Below are positions 16,741 through 23,927 of a stretch of DNA of 64,000 nucleotides, piece after piece. The notes below the pieces were generated by a model. That model did not search any database. It was not told where the DNA came from and saw only the letters and a program-made list of their open reading frames with translations. Both the position numbers and the translations under genes were made by a program. The first letter of the stretch is position 1, and each line of letters begins with the position of its first letter. Origin of the DNA: NCEH01 sp043195095 (lineage in GTDB: Bacteria; Pseudomonadota; Alphaproteobacteria; Rhizobiales; Xanthobacteraceae). The stretch lies in the NCBI RefSeq assembly GCF_043195095.1, contig NZ_JBAFWN010000013.1, one strand, 5' to 3'.

Positions 16741-17046
16741 ATGGAGAAGCGGCGGCCGACCTATGATCTCGAGGCCATCAAACTGGCACTGGGGTCGGTC
16801 GACCGCTTGGCGATGACGACATCGGCGCTGCGGGATGCGACGGCGCTCGGATTCGATCGTGGTGGCATCGTCGAGACGATTATCGGCATCGAGCGGCGCA
16901 TGTTCTTCAAGTCGATGACAACGTTCGCCGATCATCGCGTCTGGCAGGACGTCTATCATGTGCCGGCGCGGGGATTGACGCTCTATGTGAAGTTCCAGGC
17001 GGACGTCATCACCGAGTTCACGGTCATGTCGTTCAAGGAGAAATGA
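16741..17046 (+). CDS. mqsR: MqsR-family toxin (mRNA interferase)
   Basis: A 101-aa protein matching MqsR over its length: EKRRPTYDLEAIK, TTSALRDATALGF, RRMFFKSMTTFADHRVWQDVYHVP (quoted as FFKSMTTFADH and VWQDVYHVP), and the C-terminal LYVKFQADVITEFTVMSFKEK. MqsR is a RelE-like ribonuclease cutting at GCU. The conserved C-terminal basic residues are present. The start at 16741 is the first Met of the homology and lies at the predicted transcript 5' end. The toxin gene comes first, as in other mqsRA operons, and overlaps the antitoxin by 4 bases. Confidence 0.92.
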   Translation: MEKRRPTYDLEAIKLALGSVDRLAMTTSALRDATALGFDRGGIVETIIGIERRMFFKSMTTFADHRVWQDVYHVPARGLTLYVKFQADVITEFTVMSFKEK

Positions 17047-17468
17047 CCATGGCGATGAAAGAGACGGTGCTTCCCGACACCATGACGGCGCCGGAAACTG
17101 GCGAGATCCTGACGCGCAGCGTGCGGCCGTTCGTGGTGGCCTATAAGGGCGTGAGCCTCATGGTCGAGCTGCCCGGCTATTATCCGGCCGGCGAGGGCGA
17201 CGGCATCCATGTCGGCAAGGACATGGCGGTGGTTGACGTGGCGCTGCGGACGCTGAAGGAACAGGTTGACGGCACGCCGTCGCCGGCGACGATCCGGCGT
17301 GTGCGCACCAAGCTGAACCTCTCCCAGCGTGACGCTGGCGCGTTGCTCAAGGTCGGCGAGAACGCCTTCGACAAATACGAGCGCGGGCTGGTCGAGCCGA
17401 GCGGCCCGACCAGCCAGCTGATCAAGCTGCTCGATCGCCATCCGGAGATGGCCGACGAGTTGCGCTGA
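17043..17468 (+). CDS. mqsA: MqsA-family antitoxin, zinc-free
   Basis: Up to 141 aa. The ATG at 17049 fits the AAGGAG ribosome site better than the one at 17043. The N-terminal half (EILTRSVRPFVVAYKG, LPGYYPAGEGDGIHVGKDM) matches the toxin-binding domain. The C-terminal half is an XRE-type HTH (RTKLNLSQRDAGALLKVGENAFDKYE, quoted as TKLNLSQRDAG and VGENAFDKYE). It has no cysteine, so it lacks the structural zinc site of E. coli MqsA. It is expected to bind the toxin and the 16712-16730 palindrome. Confidence 0.9.
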   Translation: MTMAMKETVLPDTMTAPETGEILTRSVRPFVVAYKGVSLMVELPGYYPAGEGDGIHVGKDMAVVDVALRTLKEQVDGTPSPATIRRVRTKLNLSQRDAGALLKVGENAFDKYERGLVEPSGPTSQLIKLLDRHPEMADELR

Positions 17469-17494
17469 CTGGAGTGGATGTTTGGAGCTCTGCC

Positions 17495-17749
17495 ATGCCG
17501 ACCTGGCCGAAGGACAAATTGCTGAAGCATGGACCCGAGCTGCCGATGGAGGAGCGGATCCGGCGCTACCAGCACAACATACGCGCCATCCGGGAGTCCG
17601 GATGTCCAGTGCCGACATCGGCTTATGCCGATACGCTCGACCCTGCCGAGATCGAGCTCTGGTTTGCCGACAGCGCGTATCGTAGCCATCGCCTGAAAGA
17701 GGCGATCAAGGGATTGGCGGAGCTGCCACCGGATAGCGAGATTCCCTGA
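17495..17749 (+). CDS. Hypothetical protein downstream of mqsA
   Basis: An 84-aa soluble, charged and helical protein from the ATG at 17495, which has a GGAG ribosome site 7 bases upstream. A longer GTG version at 17474 is less likely. It lies 26 bases after mqsA on the same strand. No family is recognised. Confidence 0.65.
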   Translation: MPTWPKDKLLKHGPELPMEERIRRYQHNIRAIRESGCPVPTSAYADTLDPAEIELWFADSAYRSHRLKEAIKGLAELPPDSEIP

Positions 17750-17750
17750 C

Positions 17751-17776
17751 CGCGGGGACCCCGCCGGGGCCCCGCG
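17751..17776. terminator. GC-rich hairpin between convergent genes
   Basis: CGCGGGG (17751-17757) pairs with CCCCGCG (17770-17776). It lies exactly between the stops of a plus-strand and a minus-strand gene, the usual place for a bidirectional terminator. A T-run is absent. Confidence 0.5.
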
Positions 17777-17787
17777 TCGAGAGCGCC

Positions 17788-17958
17788 TCATCGCGCATAG
17801 GGATCATATTCGTGAATGACCGAGGCAGGGTCGCCGTCGAATTCGTCCGAGGGGAGAACGCCATAGCCGCCGTCGGACTCGAAGAGCGTGATGCAGACCA
17901 TCAGGGTCTTGGCGAGGTTCCAGGCGTGGTCTTGAGCAAGGGTGAGGTTCTGCGACAT
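17788..17958 (-). CDS. Small hypothetical protein, 56 aa
   Basis: This is a 56-codon frame with an ATG, a GGAG ribosome site 7 bases upstream and a compact sequence: NLTLAQDHAWNLAKTLM, VCITLFESDGGYGVLPSDEF and a C-terminal VIHEYDPYAR (quoted in parts). The balanced composition and acidic C-terminus look protein-like. It matches the short proteins that fill such ICE regions. Function unknown. Confidence 0.65.
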   Translation of the reverse strand: MSQNLTLAQDHAWNLAKTLMVCITLFESDGGYGVLPSDEFDGDPASVIHEYDPYAR

Positions 17959-17962
17959 CGTA

Positions 17963-18073
17963 TCAGCTCCCGTCTTGCGGCGGGGACCATCCCCGCTCGA
18001 CAGGCGCCCGAAGCGTCCGGATTACGGCCGCGATCACCTCGCAGGCGAAGCCGCAGAGGCCGCATGCGCGCAT
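17963..18073 (-). CDS. Possible Cys-rich microprotein, 36 aa
   Basis: A 36-codon frame starting MRACGLCGFACEVIAAVIR, with three closely spaced cysteines, ending 5 bases before the next gene's start. Its stop overlaps the ribosome site of that gene, which would allow coupling. It is too short to be certain. Confidence 0.3.
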   Translation of the reverse strand: MRACGLCGFACEVIAAVIRTLRAPVERGWSPPQDGS

Positions 18074-18078
18074 AGCGG

Positions 18079-18097
18079 ACCCCTGGCGGGTTGATCG
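18079..18097. repeat. Second copy of the 19-base motif
   Basis: ACCCCTGGCGGGTTGATCG differs at two positions from 8111-8129 (ACCCCTCGCGGGTTGACCG). Both lie upstream of short minus-strand ICE genes. Confidence 0.4.
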
Positions 18098-18369
18098 CAG
18101 AAGGCCATGGCCGAGACCAAGGAATTGCGCTGATTGAGAGCGGGGTGGCTCACCGTGGAAGCCCCGGGTGCCGGGGTCGCAGAACTCTGTCAGAAGCGGG
18201 CCGTACCCTGCCTCCGCAGCCTGCTGGCCGTCACGTCGGCTGATCCGAGCCGACCGTCATCACCAAAACGAATCGATCACGGGCAACTGATTCAATCATT
18301 GCGTTGGACCATGCGCGCACGCGCGTGGGACTGTGCATCATGCTAGACGATCATCGGCCCTCGCCATCA

Positions 18370-18663
18370 ATGCTTCAGGTTCTCGTGCTCGACCGTATCG
18401 ACGCGTCGCAGAACATGGCGCGTTACTATGTGCTGTCGATCGAGCCGACGTTATTCGGGGAGACGGCGATGGTGCGCGAATGGGGGCGGATCGGGAGCTT
18501 TGGGCAACGCCGCACTGAACTCTACGCGCAGCGCGAAGATGCGCGCATGGCGCTTGGAACGTGGCTGGATCGCAAGCTTCGGCGCGGCTATCAGCTTCGG
18601 ATCGCGCCCGCACTCCACGGTGGGAACGGCACGACTCGATTGCCCGATAGCCGTCACGAATGA
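18370..18663 (+). CDS. WGR-domain protein
   Basis: A 97-aa protein (an ATG at 18340 would add ten residues). It is little more than a WGR domain: LDRIDASQNMARYYVLSIEP, the hallmark VREWGRIGSFGQ, then a helix EDARMALGTWLDRKLRRGYQ. WGR domains bind nucleic acid in PARPs and in plasmid proteins. It precedes the autoinducer synthase by ~100 bp. Stand-alone WGR proteins are common in alphaproteobacterial plasmids and ICEs, with unknown role. Confidence 0.85.
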   Translation: MLQVLVLDRIDASQNMARYYVLSIEPTLFGETAMVREWGRIGSFGQRRTELYAQREDARMALGTWLDRKLRRGYQLRIAPALHGGNGTTRLPDSRHE

Positions 18664-18723
18664 TCGCGGCGCCAGTGCGCAATGGTGATTTCTAACCATA
18701 CCCGCCGCGCTTGATTCATGAAC

Positions 18724-18753
18724 TCCTCGGCTCGTTACCCAACAAGCCGAGGA
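18724..18753 (+). promoter_or_regulatory. Hairpin over the luxI ribosome site
   Basis: TCCTCGGCT (18724-18732) is a perfect 9-bp inverted repeat of AGCCGAGGA (18745-18753), with a 12-base loop. The right arm contains the GAGG ribosome site, 8 bases before the ATG at 18761. Pairing would hide it from ribosomes. Confidence 0.55.
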
Positions 18754-18760
18754 ATTTCTC

Positions 18761-19387
18761 ATGCTTTTGCTCATCCCTGGCTCCGAGATCGCGCAGCATG
18801 GCGATCTGATGGAGCGCGTCTTCCGCTTCCGGCATGCCATCTTCGTCGAAGAGAAAGGCTGGAGCGACCTGCGCCAACCGGACGGGCTCGAACGGGACCG
18901 CTTCGACGACGCGCATGCGATTCATCAGGTCTGCCTGCGTGACGATGAGATCGTCGGTTACCAAAGACTGCTTCCGACGACACGCCCGCATTTGCTGAGC
19001 GACGTCCTGACCGATCTTTGCCGGAGCAAGCCGCCGCGGGGGCCACGCGTCTTCGAATGGACACGCTTTTGCGTGGCACCCCGTCATCGCGAGCTCCGCC
19101 CCAGCGCAAACGGACCATTCCTCGAGCTGGCGCAAGGCGTGGTCGAATGGGGCATGGCGCATCGCGTGGATACCGTCACCGTGGCAATCGATTGGCGGCT
19201 GATGGTGATCGCGATGCAGCTGCGGTTCTTCGTGCGCCCTCTCGGCTTTCCCAAGCGCATCGGCCGCGACGAGGTCGTGGCGCTGCGCATGTCATTCAAC
19301 CGGGAAACCCTCACGACGATCCAGCAGGCGCGGCATTGCGAAGGCTCGGTTCTCCCTGACCCCGGATCACTGCCTTCGGCGGCATAA
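18761..19387 (+). CDS. LuxI-type acyl-homoserine-lactone synthase
   Basis: A 208-aa protein with the LuxI landmarks: RHAIFVEEKGW (conserved R, F and W, ~25-35), DRFDDAHA (the D.FD block, ~46-53), YQRLLPTTRPHLL, and FEWTRFCV (the E..RF.V block, ~99-106). Such enzymes make acyl-homoserine lactone signals from SAM and acyl-ACP. In ICEs and Ti plasmids the homologue TraI links transfer to population density. No LuxR/TraR-type receptor is encoded in the window, so the partner must lie elsewhere. The start is set by the GAGG site in the hairpin above. Confidence 0.88.
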   Translation: MLLLIPGSEIAQHGDLMERVFRFRHAIFVEEKGWSDLRQPDGLERDRFDDAHAIHQVCLRDDEIVGYQRLLPTTRPHLLSDVLTDLCRSKPPRGPRVFEWTRFCVAPRHRELRPSANGPFLELAQGVVEWGMAHRVDTVTVAIDWRLMVIAMQLRFFVRPLGFPKRIGRDEVVALRMSFNRETLTTIQQARHCEGSVLPDPGSLPSAA

Positions 19388-19416
19388 CCCAACTCTCTTA
19401 GATCAGGAGGTGCGCC

Positions 19417-19662
19417 GTGATCCGAACCGCCGATACGAAGCTCATCGCGAGTGAACTGCATTCTCGCTACGAGCCGCCCCGCGCCGTCGCGCTGATCGGA
19501 CGGACGTTGCAGAAGGCCCTCTTTGCCGGCAGGGCGGACGAGGTGGTGTTTTGGGCATTGGTTTACGCACACTATCGTGGCGGTGATCTGTGTGACGCGA
19601 CTGAAGAGCAGCTCGCGGCATTCCGGAAAAATATTCTGCCGGATCCGCCCGACCTGAACTGA
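19417..19662 (+). CDS. Hypothetical protein downstream of luxI
   Basis: An 81-aa GTG-started protein, with an AGGAGG ribosome site 5-6 bases upstream. It has a helical body (RYEPPRAVALIGRTLQKAL, then WALVYAHYRGGDL). It lies 29 bases behind the synthase and is probably co-transcribed. No family recognised. Confidence 0.7.
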   Translation: MIRTADTKLIASELHSRYEPPRAVALIGRTLQKALFAGRADEVVFWALVYAHYRGGDLCDATEEQLAAFRKNILPDPPDLN

Positions 19663-19675
19663 GCCAGTCGGACGA

Positions 19676-20386
19676 TCAAACGTCGGTCGGCGCGACGATG
19701 ATCGATGCGGTGGTTGCCGTCGGTGGGTTGGCGGCGAAGCCCGTCAACGTCGGGAAGTCTCCAGGTCCCGACGGTCCGCAGACAGCCTGTCCATCCTTGC
19801 AGTTGGGATCAGCCATGGCGCGGGCGTTGCTTGCCATACCGCAGATCGTCGTCCCGTTGATGTCGGAGAAGCCTGAGCATGACCCGGAATTTACCATCTT
19901 CTGGCAGTTGCCGGTGCCAAGCTGGATACACGCCGCGATGAAACTGGCGTCCACCTTCTGGCCGTCGAAGGTCGACATCGAGGCCAGCTGTTTCACGGCC
20001 GGCGCGTTGTAGCCCGCATTCGTCAGCCTGGCCCAGGCATCGACCTGATCCTGCAGCGACATGCACCCGTATCCGGCGCGATCCGTGCCGGCATATTTCT
20101 GGACATTGGCGTTGTTGAGCTGGAAGATTCCGGTGCAGCAACTGCCATTGTAGACGCCCTTGTTGCCGCCGGATTCGAAACGCCCGAGACCACCCAGCGA
20201 GCATGACGTCCCCTTGAGATCGTCGCGCAGGGAGGAGTTTCTCACCGCGTCGGTGATCTCCTGGGCTGAATAATTGGTGCGCTCGCAATATTGGCCTTTC
20301 TGCGCCAGCGCATGGCCTGTCACCGCCGCGAGCAACATCGGAACGAATGCGAGCGTCGTGATCAATCTGGCAAGCTGTCTACCCAT
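19676..20386 (-). CDS. Exported lysozyme-like protein of the transfer region
   Basis: A 236-aa protein with a signal peptide (basic start, hydrophobic run to HALAQ). The block GRFESGGNKGVYNGSCCTGIFQLN (quoted as GRFESGGNKGVY and TGIFQLN) resembles the catalytic region of lytic transglycosylases (E-S-G-G-N ... G.FQLN). Many cysteines suggest disulphides in the periplasm. A murein-opening role next to the virB operon, in addition to VirB1, is inferred. The AGGAGG site supports the start at 20386. Confidence 0.65.
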   Translation of the reverse strand: MGRQLARLITTLAFVPMLLAAVTGHALAQKGQYCERTNYSAQEITDAVRNSSLRDDLKGTSCSLGGLGRFESGGNKGVYNGSCCTGIFQLNNANVQKYAGTDRAGYGCMSLQDQVDAWARLTNAGYNAPAVKQLASMSTFDGQKVDASFIAACIQLGTGNCQKMVNSGSCSGFSDINGTTICGMASNARAMADPNCKDGQAVCGPSGPGDFPTLTGFAANPPTATTASIIVAPTDV

Positions 20387-20408
20387 GGTCGCCTCCTGGT
20401 GCAGGGAA

Positions 20409-20975
20409 TCACCTGATCGAATAGGTCCGCGCGCAGCCGGGCACGTCGCGACCGCCGACATTGGTCCGGAAGGCGATGGTGCCGGCTGCCGGATCGAAGC
20501 GCGTGTAGGAATTGTCATTGCGGTTCTTCGCCGGGATGTCCGGATCGGCGTGATCCGCGTAGCAGCCCGTTGCCGTCTTGATGGCGAGAACCTTGCCGTC
20601 CTCGATGGTGACGATGCGCAGCGGGCAGGTCGATGGCTCGATCTCGGCGCCGGCGTCGTTCGCGCCGCTGTCGCAATCGCGCGAGAGCGCGGTGCTGACA
20701 ATGATCGTGCGGGACCCGTCGCGATAGGTCGAGGACAGGGCCGTCACCAGGGCATTCTTGCCATTGAGCGGTCGCTTGAGCTCGGTGGTGACGTAGGCAT
20801 TCGCTTCGCGGATCACGTCCGGCCAGACGAGCGTCTGCAGGGTGTCGGTTTTCGATGGCGTCTGGAAATTGTGGAACGTCATCGGCTGCCAGGCCCCGGA
20901 GCCCTGGTCCTGCGCAACGGCGGCCGTTGAGAGGGTGGTAAGCCCGACAAGTGCGATGACGAGAAAGGAACGCAT
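20409..20975 (-). CDS. Exported hypothetical protein, paralogue 1
   Basis: A 188-aa protein with a clear signal peptide (FLVIALVGLTTLSTAAVAQ). The mature part shares blocks with the next gene: GAW.PM near the N-terminus, CPLRI..(Y/I)E(G/D) in the middle and a Cys after it. That marks a tandem duplication. An AGGAGG ribosome site fits the start. It stands in the minus-strand set facing virB1. Function unknown. Confidence 0.75.
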   Translation of the reverse strand: MRSFLVIALVGLTTLSTAAVAQDQGSGAWQPMTFHNFQTPSKTDTLQTLVWPDVIREANAYVTTELKRPLNGKNALVTALSSTYRDGSRTIIVSTALSRDCDSGANDAGAEIEPSTCPLRIVTIEDGKVLAIKTATGCYADHADPDIPAKNRNDNSYTRFDPAAGTIAFRTNVGGRDVPGCARTYSIR

Positions 20976-21121
20976 CGAAGCCTCCTGATGCTGAGATGGC
21001 CGGCCAGCATGGCATGGCCGCAGGGGCGGTCCGGGCCGCGGCGCAAGCCGCGCCCCGCAAGGGGTCGCCTTGACCGCGCCGTCAGCGGACATGGGATGAT
21101 GGCGGGCGCGCAGCCGTTTGA

Positions 21122-21739
21122 TCATGGCGCGCCCAGCGGGATGTTGTTCGAGCAGCCGTCGACGGCCTGATGGTCGATGACCAGGCCAGTCTTCACGGTC
21201 TTCGTCGCGACATCATAGGCAGCGTAGGCGACGGTTCGGGCGGGGTCCACGGGTGCGCCCGCCGCGGCCGGCGCGAGCTCGAGGAAGCAGGCGCTTCCCC
21301 CGTCGAGGGTGCGAACCTGAATGCCTTCATAGATGGCGATCCGCAGCGGACAGAGTTTTATCGTGGCACGCGCCGACGCCTGGACCTCTTTCAGCGTGCA
21401 GCCGGTCGCGGTGTTCAGGATGCTGAGCACGACTGACTTCCTGGAGCTCCAGATAACGAAATGCGCCTCGGTCGCCGGGGCGTTGGCGCTTGCGTAGCGC
21501 GTGTCGCCGCGCGCGAGATAGGCGCGGTTGTTGTCCTCGATGGCGTCCTTCCAGATGTCGGCATAGGTGGCGGTGTCCGCCGTCGCGTGCTGGAGATCGG
21601 CATAGGACATCGGACGCCACGCTCCTGGATCTGTGGTGAGCGCCTGAGCATGAACGAGTGCCGGGATCACAAGAGACATCCATGCAGCGGCGATCGCTGG
21701 CATTCGTCGCGCGATATGCCGTGGAAAGCAGGTGCGCAT
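21122..21739 (-). CDS. Exported hypothetical protein, paralogue 2
   Basis: A 205-aa protein with a signal peptide (AIAAAWMSLVIPALVHAQA, start at 21739; a GTG at 21778 is also open). It shares GAWRPMSYADLQ, TATGCTL and CPLRIAIYEG with the neighbouring 188-aa protein. Two cysteine pairs could form disulphides. Likely a periplasmic partner of the transfer apparatus, by location only. Confidence 0.7.
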   Translation of the reverse strand: MRTCFPRHIARRMPAIAAAWMSLVIPALVHAQALTTDPGAWRPMSYADLQHATADTATYADIWKDAIEDNNRAYLARGDTRYASANAPATEAHFVIWSSRKSVVLSILNTATGCTLKEVQASARATIKLCPLRIAIYEGIQVRTLDGGSACFLELAPAAAGAPVDPARTVAYAAYDVATKTVKTGLVIDHQAVDGCSNNIPLGAP

Positions 21740-21799
21740 TCCTTCAACAACATCTAGTATAATGAACCAATGTCGCACCCGTGGAAAGCCCCCGCCGCG

Positions 21800-22351
21800 C
21801 TATTCGTATCGATCGCGGCCCGGGACCCAGCGCCACGCGTCTTTCGGCGAGCGCTCACCGCCGCGCCAGGGGACAAGGGTTCGCGGCGGATCGACCGGCT
21901 GCATGTTCCAGACAGAGCGGTAATGATAGAAGTTCGCGGTCTCGCGCCTGAGACGTCTGCCCCCGGCATCGAGAAAATCTGTGGCGCAATGCACGACGGG
22001 TCCCCGGTAGCGGCTGACGCGCGCGGTCTGGGCATCGAGCGCTCCGGGCTTGCAGCCGAAGAGCCAGACAGAGGTCGCGCGCGACGGCGGGATCGGGTCG
22101 TCGCCAAGCAGCCGGCGATAGGCGTCGTTGGCCTGGGCCTGCGTCGGATAGGAGAAGCGTTCGGTCAGGATCGGGGCGAACGTCGTCCGATCGGGAGCGT
22201 ATTCGAGGCGCCCGGGCTGAACGCGGTCTGGCTCGTAGAGCGTGTCGCGCGATGGCAGAGGCAACGCCTCGACAACCGGCGACGTCGGGGCGGCGCAAGC
22301 CGCCAGGGCGAGCGCCAGAAGCCCGGGCGCGAGATACACCGTGATGTTCAT
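21800..22351 (-). CDS. Putative outer-membrane lipoprotein
   Basis: A 183-aa protein. The N-terminus GLLALALAACAAP has a lipobox (LAAC) for lipidation at Cys19. The rest is polar with an Arg/Trp-rich C-terminus and two further cysteines. The gene overlaps the SNase-like gene by 4 bases (ATGA). It could anchor periplasmic components of the secretion system. No family recognised. Confidence 0.72.
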   Translation of the reverse strand: MNITVYLAPGLLALALAACAAPTSPVVEALPLPSRDTLYEPDRVQPGRLEYAPDRTTFAPILTERFSYPTQAQANDAYRRLLGDDPIPPSRATSVWLFGCKPGALDAQTARVSRYRGPVVHCATDFLDAGGRRLRRETANFYHYRSVWNMQPVDPPRTLVPWRGGERSPKDAWRWVPGRDRYE

Positions 22352-22947
22352 GGAGCAGCCTCGGCGCCTGTCTTCGCGATCGCACGCCGCCGATCGCTGG
22401 TCCGGTACTCCCAGGGCATCTGGAACGTGCTGGCCCAGATACCCCGATAGGCTTTGCGCGCGTCCCTCTCGGCCGACACATAGGCGCGGATCGCGGAATC
22501 CTGCTCGCTTGGCGGCAGGGTCATCGCAATGCCGTCGCGGATCATGTCGGCGCCGATATCGGCGTGATCCGCCGAGGCGCAGCGCGCGAGGTGCTCGCCC
22601 TGCTCATCGCGAAGAATGTTGCAGGCAACCCATTTGTTGAGCGTTGCCGAGACCAGCCAAGCCGCCGCCACGGTGCCGCACGGCCAGGGCTGACGGCCGA
22701 GATGAGCGGCTTGCCCTGGCGCACAGGTGTCGATGCCGTAGAGCCAATAGACAGCCTGCGTCTCGATATCGCGAAAGCGCGTCCCGTCGAGAACCTCGAC
22801 GCGCAGCGGTGGCGATTGCAGCGCGCTACCTGGCGAGTAAAGGCCGGATCTTTCCGGCGATTGCGCGCCGGCCAATGTGGTCGCGGCAAGCGTGGCGACC
22901 ATGACGATGGTCCCCGTTCTGGCGCCGCGGTTACGCCCCCGCGTCAT
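22348..22947 (-). CDS. Exported SNase-fold (thermonuclease-like) protein, active site changed
   Basis: A 199-aa protein with an N-terminal hydrophobic export signal. It follows the staphylococcal-nuclease pattern: VEVLDGTRF, YWLYGIDTCAPGQ, W.CG..AA..L....NKWVACN, DMIRDGIAM, and Y...ERDARKAYRGIWAS...PWEYR. The usual catalytic Arg and Glu of R.xxGIDAPE.Q are replaced (YWLYGIDTCA), so nuclease activity is doubtful. It overlaps the ssb gene end by 17 bases. A second SNase-fold protein lies at 23306. Confidence 0.7.
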   Translation of the reverse strand: MTRGRNRGARTGTIVMVATLAATTLAGAQSPERSGLYSPGSALQSPPLRVEVLDGTRFRDIETQAVYWLYGIDTCAPGQAAHLGRQPWPCGTVAAAWLVSATLNKWVACNILRDEQGEHLARCASADHADIGADMIRDGIAMTLPPSEQDSAIRAYVSAERDARKAYRGIWASTFQMPWEYRTSDRRRAIAKTGAEAAP

Positions 22948-23272
22948 CACGGTTGCCCAGGTCGAGCTTGTGGAAGGCATTGGCGATGACGTCGGTGGTG
23001 TAGACTGTCTCACCGGCCTTATCCTTATATGAGCCGTCGGCGATGCGGCACTCCGCGTAGACGGCGTCGCCTTTGACGACATGGGTCAGCGCCCATTGGG
23101 CGACCTTTTCGTTCAGCAGGCTGATCGTCACCCAGTCGGTCTCTTCCTTTCGCTCGCCCTTGCTGTCGGTCCAGACGCGATCGGTCGCGACATTGACCTT
23201 GGCGGTCTTGCCAAAGGCCTTCGGTGCCTGTCCGACATGGCCGCGAAGGATGAACAGGTTGGTGGTTCTCAT
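22931..23272 (-). CDS. ssb: Single-stranded DNA-binding protein (ICE type)
   Basis: A 113-aa OB-fold protein: NLFILRGHVGQAPKAF, VNVATDRVW (A.D..W), DWVTISLLNEKVAQWA, VVKGDAVYAECRI and VYTTDVIANAFHKLD follow the SSB strands. The acidic C-terminal tip of chromosomal SSB (DDDIPF) is missing. It probably coats transferred single strands. It lies between two SNase-fold genes. Confidence 0.85.
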   Translation of the reverse strand: MRTTNLFILRGHVGQAPKAFGKTAKVNVATDRVWTDSKGERKEETDWVTISLLNEKVAQWALTHVVKGDAVYAECRIADGSYKDKAGETVYTTDVIANAFHKLDLGNRDDAGA

Positions 23273-23305
23273 GGGCAAGGCTCCCTCGGCTGGTGGTGGC
23301 GTTGG

Positions 23306-23926
23306 TCATGGCGGCGCGATCCCTGGCGTGTCCGGGGCGCTCGAGGCTGTTGGCTGCGACGGCGTCGTAGCCGATCGATCCGCCCGGAGCGCGCGCAGGA
23401 TGATGGCGTTCGGTTCGGGCAGGTCGGCGAAGGCCCACAGCCCGGCGTGTCCGCGTTGCGCCACGAGCTGCGCGACGAAGTAGGGCGGGTGGACCGGCTT
23501 GCCGTCGGGTGTCAGCGCCGCGAAGCCGTAGCCGGTCGAAATCAGCGCGGTGCCGAGATCGATCCGTGAGCCGGCGCCTGCTCCGCTCAATGGTTGCGCG
23601 ATGCAGAACACGAAGACCGTGCGCGCCTCCGGCAGGGCAGCCGCCTGGTAGCATTGTGGCTTCAGGTCCCGCGTCAGCGCGATCAGCATCGCGAGCGAGG
23701 CCTCGCCGCAGTCACGCTTCACGCCATGCGCATTGGTGACGATGGTGCCGCGCAGGCAGGACTGAACCCCATAAAGGCGATAGATCACGCCGCCGTCCGT
23801 CCAGCTGTCGCCGGTCTGGTAGACAGCGTTGCCTGGGACGGCAAACCAGCCCGGCGCGGCGGACTGCGCCGCCACGGGCGATACCGCGGCCGCCAGCACG
23901 AGGAGCGCGACGCGGACGCGGCGCAT
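23306..23926 (-). CDS. Second exported SNase-fold protein
   Basis: A 206-aa protein with a signal peptide (VALLVLAAAVSPVAAQ). The core VIYRLYGVQSCLRGT, RDCGEASLAMLIAL, FVFCIA and HAGLWAFADLPEP keeps the SNase-fold layout and parallels the 22348 gene, but the D, R and E catalytic positions are not conserved. It was likely formed by duplication and then diverged. The C-terminal 30 residues are low-complexity Ser/Thr/Pro. Confidence 0.6.
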   Translation of the reverse strand: MRRVRVALLVLAAAVSPVAAQSAAPGWFAVPGNAVYQTGDSWTDGGVIYRLYGVQSCLRGTIVTNAHGVKRDCGEASLAMLIALTRDLKPQCYQAAALPEARTVFVFCIAQPLSGAGAGSRIDLGTALISTGYGFAALTPDGKPVHPPYFVAQLVAQRGHAGLWAFADLPEPNAIILRALRADRSATTPSQPTASSAPDTPGIAPP

Positions 23927-23927
23927 C

